From the NCBI GenBank assembly GCA_014584705.1, contig JACTMJ010000013.1:105996-169995 (forward strand): DNA of 64,000 nucleotides, written 5' to 3'. The position numbers and the translations under genes were made by a program. Numbering within the stretch: position 1 is the stretch's first letter; each line of letters opens with the position of its first letter. Shown here piece after piece: positions 7,728-15,274 of the stretch. This stretch comes from Acidobacteriota bacterium. Its GTDB lineage: Bacteria > Acidobacteriota > Terriglobia > Bryobacterales > Bryobacteraceae. The notes under the pieces were generated by a model. The model saw only the letters and a program-made list of their open reading frames with translations. It was not told the origin of the DNA and did not search any database.

Positions 7728-7961
7728 TTATCCCTTCGGCGGAAACGGGTCGTTGCCTGGAGGAACGGTGTCCGAATCCCGCCAATGCCCGTCTCGGCCC
7801 TGAATGCGGACTTCGCCGCCGCCATTGTTGCCCACAATCTCCCGCGCACGGTCGATTGCTTCGCGCTGCGTGTCGAACACGCCGCTCGGTCGCTCGCTGT
7901 GCGGTTTTCTCACCGCCCAGCCGTCCGGATGATTTACAACGTACCGGTCATTTTTCGCCAT
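7728..7961 (-). CDS. DUF2188 domain protein
   Basis: A 77-residue protein matching DUF2188 over nearly its full length: YVVNHPDGWAVRKPHSERPS, then FDTQREAIDRAREIVGNNGGGEVRIQGRDGHWR. The family folds as a small strand-helix unit with unknown function. AAGGTG precedes the ATG. It sits between the ImmA-like gene (100 bases upstream) and the DUF3892 gene (about 70 bases downstream) on the same strand. DUF2188 and DUF3892 both being single-domain, uncharacterised and side by side suggests a shared mobile context rather than a known pathway. Confidence 0.8.
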   Translation of the reverse strand: MAKNDRYVVNHPDGWAVRKPHSERPSGVFDTQREAIDRAREIVGNNGGGEVRIQGRDGHWRDSDTVPPGNDPFPPKG

Positions 7962-8061
7962 CTACTGTTCACCTTTTGGGTGGGGCTGCCACCTCTCTTA
8001 TTATACCAAACTCGGCGGTTCCGCTGATTTGAGTATTTCGAGAGCTAAAAAACGCCCCTTC

Positions 8062-8781
8062 TCAGAAGAGACTTCCGGGCCGTGCGCTGCCGCTGTCCGC
8101 CAGGATTCCTTTCTTTAGCAGGCGCACGCGCGCTGCATCCCGTGAAGTTTGAAACGCGATCGATACGCTGCCAATGAGCTCCCTGCCCTCATCGGAATTC
8201 ACAGCGAGGTTGCGGAACTGAAGATTATATTGCTCGCGGAACGCTTTCACCGTGGCGATGAGCGGCCCAACGGGCATCAAAAGCGCGCCGCAAACATAGC
8301 CCGCCTGCCACTCCATCCAGTCGGATTCCGCTGCGGTCTCTATGCTGTCGCGCTTGCATTTATGGGACTGCGCCGCTTCTTCAGCGGGGAACAAAGATGG
8401 CGTTTCCGCTTTCGTGGTGAAGAGGAATTCATGAAAATGAACATGTCCGTATTCATGCGTGAGCGTCGTTCTTAGGCGGTTCTCCGTGTTCGGCGCGGCG
8501 CTGAGAAAACCGGCGATCTTGACCAAGGGCCGTTTGCCTGGACGAAATTCTGTGACCCCTTCAACGTCATCGCCTTCGTCAGAAAGATCGGCATAGGAAT
8601 CGATGCTCGCCTTCTGCTCGATGAGGATGGCCAGGTCATCCGTTTTCACCGGAAACTGGGACTTGCCGTACCTGTCCTTCAGGAACTTCGTTATCACCTG
8701 CTCGCATTCGGCGTCCAATTCCTCGGGAAGGTAATGGGGCCTCTTTGCAAAGCGTCCTGTCCGGTCCGTTACCCATTTCAT
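8062..8781 (-). CDS. ImmA/IrrE family metallopeptidase
   Basis: A 239-residue protein with the zinc-peptidase motif LTHEYGHVHFHEF (HEXXH at about residues 109-113) and the downstream WMEWQAGYVCGALLMP helix that supplies the third zinc ligand in this family. ImmA-type enzymes cleave the partner XRE repressor and so switch on genes of a mobile element or stress response. The start ATG overlaps the stop of the XRE gene (ATGA), the standard arrangement. The C-terminal part (about 185-239) includes a region FQTSRDAARVRLLKKG with helix-turn-helix character. The five genes that follow may be what the pair controls. Confidence 0.85.
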   Translation of the reverse strand: MKWVTDRTGRFAKRPHYLPEELDAECEQVITKFLKDRYGKSQFPVKTDDLAILIEQKASIDSYADLSDEGDDVEGVTEFRPGKRPLVKIAGFLSAAPNTENRLRTTLTHEYGHVHFHEFLFTTKAETPSLFPAEEAAQSHKCKRDSIETAAESDWMEWQAGYVCGALLMPVGPLIATVKAFREQYNLQFRNLAVNSDEGRELIGSVSIAFQTSRDAARVRLLKKGILADSGSARPGSLF

Positions 8782-9098
8782 GGTTTCTTCACAGCCCTCC
8801 GGAACGCCTTGAACGCTTCTTCCATTTTTTCGGGTTGGGCGGTGGCCAGCTTCTTAAGATCCGCGGGAATGGTTCCTGCGGCCAGGCACAGCATGTCTGC
8901 GGAAAGGCTGAGCGCCGCCGCCATCTGGCCGATCAGATACTCGGAAGGCGGATTGCGGCGATCATGCTCAATGTCGTTCAGGTACTGGGCTGAGATCGGC
9001 TGCCCGTCTTCTTTCTTAACTTTGGCCGCCAGTTCCTTCTGGCTGAGACCTGCCGCCCTGCGCGCTTCGGAGACGATAGAGCCGAATGTGTTCACCAT
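8778..9098 (-). CDS. XRE-family HTH transcriptional regulator
   Basis: A 106-residue protein with a Cro/CI-type helix-turn-helix: FGSIVSEARRAAGLSQKELAAKV, then ISAQYLNDIEHDRRNPPSEYLIGQMAAAL (about residues 5-65). The C-terminal 40 residues are helical and probably mediate dimerisation. It is translationally coupled to the ImmA-like peptidase. It heads a co-directional run of seven genes ending at 6046. The region directly upstream, beyond 9098, should hold its promoter; TTATCCGCTAATCAGCGGAT at 9102-9121 contains the inverted repeat ATCCGCTaatcAGCGGAT, a plausible operator. Confidence 0.88.
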   Translation of the reverse strand: MVNTFGSIVSEARRAAGLSQKELAAKVKKEDGQPISAQYLNDIEHDRRNPPSEYLIGQMAAALSLSADMLCLAAGTIPADLKKLATAQPEKMEEAFKAFRRAVKKP

Positions 9099-9103
9099 TT
9101 CAT

Positions 9104-9121
9104 TATCCGCTAATCAGCGGA
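9104..9121. promoter_or_regulatory. Putative XRE operator palindrome
   Basis: ATCCGCT and AGCGGAT form a perfect seven-base inverted repeat around a four-base centre, starting six bases upstream of the XRE start codon. Position and symmetry fit autorepression by the XRE protein (inference). Confidence 0.55.
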
Positions 9122-9655
9122 TTGAAGAATGATGAGGGGCGGCGGACCAGACGTTCTCGCAGAAGCAGCGTTCCCGGCAGGCCCTTCCGGTGAAGCGCCG
9201 CGGCCCCACCTGTCGTCAAACACGTTGAAATAACAGCGGAACATCGATAGGGTGCTCTGGGCTTTTACAAATAGAGCAGGATGCAGCGCATGACCACAAG
9301 CGATCCCTTATCGCAGGCATTGCGAACCTACGAACGAGAGATAGTAACCGCCCAGATGCGCGGCGAAGCTGTTAACCCGCATGAAGTGGCAGCCGGACGC
9401 CAGCGTTTGAGTGGCGGACGATGAAGCTGTGGACTAGGAAAATACCCGGTCTCAGCGACCGGCGGGGTGATCGAAGAAGCCTGTCGCCTTGTCGAGCCAA
9501 TCGGTCTCGGCATGCGGAGCAGCACCTAGCTAGAACCTCCATGGGAGATCCATTGCGATAGGACCCGCAAAGTCACGTAGTGTAGAGCGATCACCGTCAT
9601 TGCTCGGATCACGCGCAACCCGGAAGTTGAGATGTTGGGCAGAAAGAACATCAGG
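9122..9655. other. Intergenic region between XRE gene and trb operon
   Basis: About 530 bases without a convincing gene apart from the 44-codon frame listed at 9290-9424. No tRNA-like sequence, terminator or attachment repeat was seen. It marks the border between the defence/regulatory block and the mating-pair operon, whose last gene (trbI) ends at 9656. Confidence 0.5.
9290..9424 (+). CDS. Possible small protein, 44 residues
   Basis: An ATG frame of 44 codons preceded by GAGCAGGA. The peptide (MTTSDPLSQALRTYEREI, then AQMRGEAVNPHEVAAG) is plausibly helical and has a protein-like composition, but I know no relatives and codon evidence from so short a frame is weak. It is isolated between two minus-strand blocks. 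Confidence 0.25.
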   Translation: MTTSDPLSQALRTYEREIVTAQMRGEAVNPHEVAAGRQRLSGGR

Positions 9656-11032
9656 TCATCGTCGTTGGCTGTCCACTTGCTCCGGTTTGAGAAATGTCAA
9701 ATCTCGATTCACTCGCACATTGAACCGATACCCGACCGGAATCCGAATCGTCGGCTGCACGTTCAGGTTCCGTCTTGTCACCTGCGCACCGAACTGCGAC
9801 AGCTCACGCCCGACAGCGGTGCCAGCCATTTCGCCGGCTGACGGGTATGCGAGAATCCCGCCACGCGGTGACTGCGAGAGTTGAAACGCGGCGCTGAAGA
9901 CACTGGTGAGTGCAGCGAAACCCAGCAGTCGCCGATAGTGGTTGTCCACCTTGTGCCGCAGTCCGCTTTGGCCGGAAGCGTCCTGGCTGGCCATCCCGTC
10001 AAGGCGAATCGACGACCCGTCTGGAAAGATGATGCGATTCCAGACAACCATCAGGCCGTCCTGGCCGTAGGCGATGCGGGAGTCGTAAACCCCCACGAGG
10101 CGGGAACCTTGTGGGATCAGCAGATATTTTCCAGTTGCGGTGTCGTAAACGTTCTCACGGACGAGCGCCCTCACCTCCCCGGGCAGGTCCGAATTGAGCC
10201 CGTGCTCCAAGACGGCGGGGATGTCCCACCCCGCCTTGATTTCGTAAGGGCTCAAGGGCGCGCGCCGTGTCGCGGGAAACACATCGTCAACGGATTCTTT
10301 ACGAGCACGCTCAACAAACCGCTCTCGGTCCTCCTGTACCCGCGCCGAAGCGCCCTCATCCTCGGTAGGGTGTTCACGGAGTTCTGCGATCATGGCCTGG
10401 GGGGCGATTCTCTGCCCGCCGGCGTCGGTTCCACGACCCATCACGCTCCGAACAAGGTCCGTGAGTGATCCAGTTCCTGGCGCGGAAATCCCGTCGGTGC
10501 CGGTCCTCGTCGCACTGGAGGCCTGCGATCCGCTGCCAGTCGCGGTCGGGGCTTCCATCGCTTGTTGTTCCAATTGAAAGGCGGCAATCCTCCGTTTCTG
10601 TTCTGGAGTCAGAGCCGGTATTGTCGATGGTGGTGTGGGTTGTCGAACAGCAACGGTTTGCGTATCAGGTCGCCAAGGAGTTCCCGGTCGTGGGCCGCCC
10701 AGTTCGTCCCAATCCTCCGCATGTTCTGTTTCATCGCTGTCGGCATCGTCGTCTGTCGCAGGCGCACCGGCGAGGCTCTTGGCAGGAACATCGGCGGAAA
10801 TCGTTTTCCCGACCTCGGTCGCCGCGGTAAGGGATTTGGCTCCATCCACTTGCATGAGATCCACGGATCGTTGACGGCGGGTGATGACTCCGTATCCAAT
10901 CAGCGCCACGACCGCGCAAACAACGATCAGAGCCAGTACGCCAGCCCGCCTGCTCAAACGAACGGCTGTTGGTGGGGCAGGGTAGAGATCGATACCGCTG
11001 GGAGATTCGAGCTTTCCGAATGGATTCGTCAT
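9656..11032 (-). CDS. trbI: Conjugal transfer protein TrbI (VirB10-like)
   Basis: A 458-residue TrbI/VirB10 protein, the structural link from inner to outer membrane in the type IV secretion channel. It has a short cytoplasmic N-terminus, one membrane helix (about 32-50, AGVLALIVVCAVVALIGYGVI), a Pro-rich periplasmic linker, and the conserved C-terminal beta-barrel domain (AGWDIPAVLEHGLNSDLPGEV ... LIPQGSRLVGVYDS ... VVWNRIIFPDGSSI ... IPVGYRFNVRVNRDL). Length is close to family norms. Its start overlaps the trbG stop (ATGA). It is the last gene of the trb operon. Confidence 0.93.
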   Translation of the reverse strand: MTNPFGKLESPSGIDLYPAPPTAVRLSRRAGVLALIVVCAVVALIGYGVITRRQRSVDLMQVDGAKSLTAATEVGKTISADVPAKSLAGAPATDDDADSDETEHAEDWDELGGPRPGTPWRPDTQTVAVRQPTPPSTIPALTPEQKRRIAAFQLEQQAMEAPTATGSGSQASSATRTGTDGISAPGTGSLTDLVRSVMGRGTDAGGQRIAPQAMIAELREHPTEDEGASARVQEDRERFVERARKESVDDVFPATRRAPLSPYEIKAGWDIPAVLEHGLNSDLPGEVRALVRENVYDTATGKYLLIPQGSRLVGVYDSRIAYGQDGLMVVWNRIIFPDGSSIRLDGMASQDASGQSGLRHKVDNHYRRLLGFAALTSVFSAAFQLSQSPRGGILAYPSAGEMAGTAVGRELSQFGAQVTRRNLNVQPTIRIPVGYRFNVRVNRDLTFLKPEQVDSQRR

Positions 11033-12222
11033 TGCGCTTCCCCCGGTCCACCTTCGAAGCGCGCCGCAAAGCCATCTCCCTTCACCTTGCCGCGGAACGT
11101 CCCGCGAACAATGTCCAGCCGCTTTGCCTTCTTTCCCTCACCAAGAATCAACGCCGCATGCTCGAACAGCCGGTCCACCACGTAGACGGAACCCTTCACG
11201 CGGTAGTTGACCATCTCAGGACCTTTCTCTCCCACGACGACCAACACCGGCAACTCGCGTTGTAGAACTTCCTCTCGCATCTGAATGTAGCTCTTTTCGC
11301 CATCGTCGAAGATCCGGACCGGTCGCAATTCGGGGTGCTTCCCGAGCACCCGGTAATCGAAGTAGAGATCCTCAATCGTGCGCAACGGCGCCAGGCTTGA
11401 ATGCTCCGCCGCGTCTTTGCGGCGCTGCTCCCGCTGCAACAAGTGCGCCTGCCACCGCGCCGTTTCTGCGGCAGGGTATTCAAAGCTGGTTCGGGCAATG
11501 TACTCATCGGTCGTGGAGACCAGTCGCACATAGTAGAGCCGCCGGTCCGTAGTTAGAAGCAGGTTGGTGTCAAGACCGGGTCCCTTCGGTTTCACCACGA
11601 TCAACGAACTTTCCAGCGGACCATTGCCCAAGGTTGCCGGATCAATGAGCCACCGCACGGCATCGCCAATGTGAGGCTCCCCAATTAGCCTTTCACCGGA
11701 TTCGAGTTCAATCACGCAGAGCCGCAGCGGCGCGCAAACAACCGTGGGCAAGCCAGCACCATAGGTGTAGACCACGCGCCCATCCTCGCCGGGACTTGGG
11801 AGCGCACTCTGGCTCTTCCAGGATCCATCCACGTCAATCGCCTGGCTGGCATCTTCGGGCAACGGCACTTTCTTTACCGCAACGAAATCCTCCGGCACCT
11901 CGCTGTTCGCTTCCGTCTGCGCTGAATGTCCGTCGCCCTTCAGATGGGCACTTGCTTTCGAGGAAGGGCTCGGAGTCATTGGTGTGCCTTGCGCGGATGG
12001 CACCGGGTCCCTCCGCAACTCGTCAATAAGCGATCCGAATGGATACTCCACCGGCGATGGCACACCTGGTGCATAGCCGACGGGAATTGGCTTGGATGAA
12101 GAGGGTGATACCGTTCCCGAGTCGCGTTCTGGTTTCCTCCCCTGGCCAATTCCCGTCGTGACCGTGATTGCCAGTCCCAACGACAGCGCACATATTGATT
12201 TCGATAGCGCAAGCACACCCAT
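11029..12222 (-). CDS. trbG: Conjugal transfer protein TrbG (VirB9-like)
   Basis: A 397-residue VirB9/TrbG protein with an N-terminal signal-like helix (MGVLALSKSICALSLGLAI). The C-terminal VirB9 domain shows the strands YTYGAGLPTVVCAPLRLCVIELESGE, GDAVRWLI, and the late DDGEKSYIQM / YVVDRLFEHAALILG segments. VirB9 forms the outer-membrane core complex with VirB10 and VirB7; no VirB7/TrbH lipoprotein gene is seen. A long linker (about residues 30-130, Pro/Ser-rich) is larger than in RK2 TrbG. GGAGG eight bases before the ATG supports the start. Confidence 0.92.
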   Translation of the reverse strand: MGVLALSKSICALSLGLAITVTTGIGQGRKPERDSGTVSPSSSKPIPVGYAPGVPSPVEYPFGSLIDELRRDPVPSAQGTPMTPSPSSKASAHLKGDGHSAQTEANSEVPEDFVAVKKVPLPEDASQAIDVDGSWKSQSALPSPGEDGRVVYTYGAGLPTVVCAPLRLCVIELESGERLIGEPHIGDAVRWLIDPATLGNGPLESSLIVVKPKGPGLDTNLLLTTDRRLYYVRLVSTTDEYIARTSFEYPAAETARWQAHLLQREQRRKDAAEHSSLAPLRTIEDLYFDYRVLGKHPELRPVRIFDDGEKSYIQMREEVLQRELPVLVVVGEKGPEMVNYRVKGSVYVVDRLFEHAALILGEGKKAKRLDIVRGTFRGKVKGDGFAARFEGGPGEAQ

Positions 12223-12234
12223 CTCTTCTGCCTC

Positions 12235-12981
12235 CTACAAAACCTTTGACCAACTCGCATTAGTTATGTACACACCCAGCGGGTTCACTCGTGCCAACTG
12301 CTCGTCCGTCGGCGGATTCACTGCAATGGTGAACGAGCCCTTCCATGCCTGTTCCTCTTGCACATCGCCGCCCAGGCCGCGCGTGGTCTCAACCCACTCC
12401 ACCTCGTACGTCTGTTCACTGCTCGCGTAGATCGCCTTCACGTCCACGCTCAACATTGCGGTTTGTGCCCGCTTCTGCGGCGGTTCCTTGCGATAGAACT
12501 CGCTCACCTCCAACTGCGCGGCGCTGCCCCTCGCGATCATGGCGTATACCCGATCAATCGCTTTCCGCTGCGAGATCCCGTCCGAGGTCACTGTCCGCAG
12601 ATCCGAAACCCACTGAATCAGGGCCGCGCGCTTCAATCGGCCATCCACAACCGGTGCGGCCTCCGCAAATCCCGAAGCAACCGGTCGGCCCAGGCTGTCC
12701 ACCGCAACGACAAAAGGGACTATCCGCGTCTGCAGGGAAATCGCAACGATTCCTCCCGTAGCGACTAGCGAAACAGCGAGGCCGCCAAACGCCACTATCC
12801 GCCAGTTCCGTGCCCGAGTGATCAGATCGCCATAGCGCTCATCCCACTCTCTACGGGCCGCGAGGTAACGGTTCTCCACCGGCTTTGGCGGCACACAAGA
12901 CCGGCGCTCACCCTCCGCTGGAACCGCCGGCCTGCACTGCTCAGCAGTGGTCGAAAGGTCCAATGCTTCATGCGATGTCAC
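12235..12981 (-). CDS. trbF: Conjugal transfer protein TrbF (VirB8-like)
   Basis: A 248-residue bitopic inner-membrane protein of the VirB8/TrbF family that nucleates the mating channel. The cytoplasmic N-terminus precedes a membrane helix (about 61-83, WRIVAFGGLAVSLVATGGIVAIS). The periplasmic domain carries the NTF2-like fold signatures YEVEWVETTRGLGG and NPLGVYITNASWSKVL at the C-terminus. The start overlaps the trbL stop and the stop lies 12 bases before the trbG start. Confidence 0.93.
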   Translation of the reverse strand: MTSHEALDLSTTAEQCRPAVPAEGERRSCVPPKPVENRYLAARREWDERYGDLITRARNWRIVAFGGLAVSLVATGGIVAISLQTRIVPFVVAVDSLGRPVASGFAEAAPVVDGRLKRAALIQWVSDLRTVTSDGISQRKAIDRVYAMIARGSAAQLEVSEFYRKEPPQKRAQTAMLSVDVKAIYASSEQTYEVEWVETTRGLGGDVQEEQAWKGSFTIAVNPPTDEQLARVNPLGVYITNASWSKVL

Positions 12982-14543
12982 TCACCATCCTCCATTCGCA
13001 AGTTCGGCGGTATCGCCGGCGGTGCGTAATCCGGGGGAATCGCCCCTTGCGCGGCGCGCGTCAACTGAGTCCCCACCGCCAGGCTTTTCGCGGCGTTGCT
13101 GCTCGCGCTCACAATCCTCGTTGCACGGCCCCCGGCCGCACCCAGATCCGTCTGTTCCTTCGACACACCGGAGAGTTCCGAAGCACTGCCCGCCACCGAA
13201 GAGGACCCACCAGCACCGCTACGAGCCGGCGATACATCCGAGGAAATACCCCGATCCCTTCGCATCGGAGGCGACGCTGAAGCGGACCGCGGCTGGGAAG
13301 CCTCGGCGTGAGAACTCCTTGATGCATCCGTGAAGCCGGGCGCTGAACCGCCAGTACTCCCCGCGCCTCCAGAGCGATTGTCCCCGCCGGGTCGTCTGGG
13401 CGCAGAACCTGCGGAACCCCCTTTGGGCGCCCCGCCAGCCGCACCGCCTCCGCCCCCGAAAGGGGCCATGCCATTTGTTGCACTTCCCGATGCCCCAGCC
13501 CCGGCGGCTTGGCTCACCGACACCGCCGCGCCGCGAGCGGCCACCAGCTTGGCGCCCAGCGCCACCGCCCCGGCCACGGCCGCGCTTGCGACCAGTGCCC
13601 CCTGGGCAAGACCACCCACAGTGCTCACGGCATCCCCGCCCGTAAGCGCAGGCGCGCCACCGAGAATGCCCGCTGCCATCTTCGGTACGTTCCAGCAGAT
13701 CATCAGCAAAAGAACTGCCGACGCAGCGATGTCCAGTGCATCAATGGCGGGCTGCGCGCTCGCGGCAATCGCTTCCGCGGCAACGGCCCAATTCCGAGTA
13801 AGCGCGAGGCTGGCGCCCAACAGCAGATACAGCACCATCACCTTCACGCCGGTAGAGACGGCGAATGCAATGTAGCGCTCCACATACGGGGCCGTCCAAC
13901 GCGACCCACCGAAGCCAAGAAACAAGAAACCAGCGCCAATCACCAAGTAGCTTTCTACCAAGGTGACGACCAGTTGTACCGTGATCCCGAGAAAAGCTAG
14001 AAATGAGAGCAGCGCCGCGAACACCAACGCCAGTGCCGTGCCGAAGCTAGCCATCCAACCGGATTCCGCGGCGGCAGAAAGCAGATTGCCCACCACGTTC
14101 AATCCGATTGCCAGCACGTCCGATGGCGCAAGCGAATTGAGCCCAGACGCCCGCTGTCCGTAGATCTGAAAACTGTCGATGATCCGTGGGATCCAGTCTG
14201 CGCCGAACGTCAGTAGGGCGAAGAACGCGCCGATGAACATCATTTTGCGGATCAGCGCCGCCGTCCATCCCTGCAGGTCGGTCTTCTCAAGCACCAGGAT
14301 TGCGCCGGTCCATGCAAACTCAATCAGTGCCAAGATCCCGAACAGCCGATTCGCATAGCCCGCAGCAGTGTTCAGCCAGGCCGTCCGTACGGAACGAAAC
14401 TGATCAAGCATCACGCTGGGGGAGGTCTGCGCAAATGCCGAATCGGCAAGCACCACCAGCGCCAACGCGCACATAATGCAAAGACGCGTGAATAGGCTCC
14501 AGTTGAGGCCGTGAAAACGCCAACCCGTCGACAATCTCATCAC
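12978..14543 (-). CDS. trbL: Conjugal transfer protein TrbL (VirB6-like)
   Basis: A 521-residue polytopic inner-membrane protein of the TrbL/VirB6 family. A signal-like first helix (about 18-38) is followed by several membrane helices, including ILVLEKTDLQGWTAALIRKMMFIGAFFALL and the family segment LVESYLVIGAGFLFLGFGGSRWTAPYVERYI near residue 200. The last 190 residues are a low-complexity Gly/Ala/Ser/Pro tail, usual for TrbL. It probably forms part of the DNA translocation path. Both ends overlap neighbours by four bases, indicating tight translational coupling. Confidence 0.92.
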   Translation of the reverse strand: MMRLSTGWRFHGLNWSLFTRLCIMCALALVVLADSAFAQTSPSVMLDQFRSVRTAWLNTAAGYANRLFGILALIEFAWTGAILVLEKTDLQGWTAALIRKMMFIGAFFALLTFGADWIPRIIDSFQIYGQRASGLNSLAPSDVLAIGLNVVGNLLSAAAESGWMASFGTALALVFAALLSFLAFLGITVQLVVTLVESYLVIGAGFLFLGFGGSRWTAPYVERYIAFAVSTGVKVMVLYLLLGASLALTRNWAVAAEAIAASAQPAIDALDIAASAVLLLMICWNVPKMAAGILGGAPALTGGDAVSTVGGLAQGALVASAAVAGAVALGAKLVAARGAAVSVSQAAGAGASGSATNGMAPFGGGGGAAGGAPKGGSAGSAPRRPGGDNRSGGAGSTGGSAPGFTDASRSSHAEASQPRSASASPPMRRDRGISSDVSPARSGAGGSSSVAGSASELSGVSKEQTDLGAAGGRATRIVSASSNAAKSLAVGTQLTRAAQGAIPPDYAPPAIPPNLRMEDGE

Positions 14544-15274
14544 TTCCCAGCCTCGAATCCGCGGCCGTCCCCGCTGCGTCCGCCGAATCGGAAGAACCGC
14601 TCTGTCCCTGCCTCGCGTGCCGCTTCCTTCTGAATTTGTGCCGCCTGGAAGGCCTGCTTGCTCTGCAAATCGGCCAGCATCAACTGCCGCAGCTTCATCA
14701 ACTGCTGCACCTGCTGCTCCATGATCTGGTTGCTCACCTGCAGCGCCCGCATCCGCCCCTGGCTGGTCCGGGCCATTCCGCGAAGCTGGTCGAGCACCGC
14801 TTGCTCATCCCGCAGCTGCGCCCCCTGCATCCCCGCTGCCTTTAGCGTCCCCAACGTCGTATCCAGGCTCGTATCTGCCCATTCCTTGTAGTCGCGAAAC
14901 CACGCCCGCTCGCGATAGCCCCAACCTTTGAACCGGCTGCGAAACTCCACATCCAGATTGGCCATCGAGTATGCCAGCGCCCGGCCACCCTGCACGACCC
15001 CGGCCAGCTGGTTGATATCGTCCATCACAGGCCCAAACACCTGCATGGGAAGCTCGAGCGTGTTCTTCGCCATATCCAGCACCATCTGGATTTGCTGGCG
15101 CAGCTCCTCGCCTTGGCGGATGTAGGCGTCAACGAGTTGCGCGTGATTCAACAACTGCGTCCACTCCGTCGCGTAGCCCACCGTCCCGCCGCGTGCCACC
15201 GGTTTCGGAATCAAAACCGCGCATAACGCCGTAACCAGCACCAGCCGTCCAAACGTCCGCAATCCTCGAATCAT
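14540..15274 (-). CDS. trbJ: Conjugal transfer protein TrbJ (VirB5-like)
   Basis: A 244-residue protein starting at the ATG at 15274, which overlaps the trbE stop (ATGA); a longer in-frame start inside trbE is less likely. A signal peptide (RTFGRLVLVTALCAVLIPKPVA) precedes a mostly alpha-helical periplasmic body with heptad-like stretches (LVDAYIRQGEELRQQIQMVLDMAKN; MEQQVQQLMKLRQLMLADLQ), the TrbJ/VirB5 pattern. VirB5-type proteins sit at the pilus tip and contact recipient cells. No trbK entry-exclusion gene follows, unlike RK2. Confidence 0.88.
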   Translation of the reverse strand: MIRGLRTFGRLVLVTALCAVLIPKPVARGGTVGYATEWTQLLNHAQLVDAYIRQGEELRQQIQMVLDMAKNTLELPMQVFGPVMDDINQLAGVVQGGRALAYSMANLDVEFRSRFKGWGYRERAWFRDYKEWADTSLDTTLGTLKAAGMQGAQLRDEQAVLDQLRGMARTSQGRMRALQVSNQIMEQQVQQLMKLRQLMLADLQSKQAFQAAQIQKEAAREAGTERFFRFGGRSGDGRGFEAGK

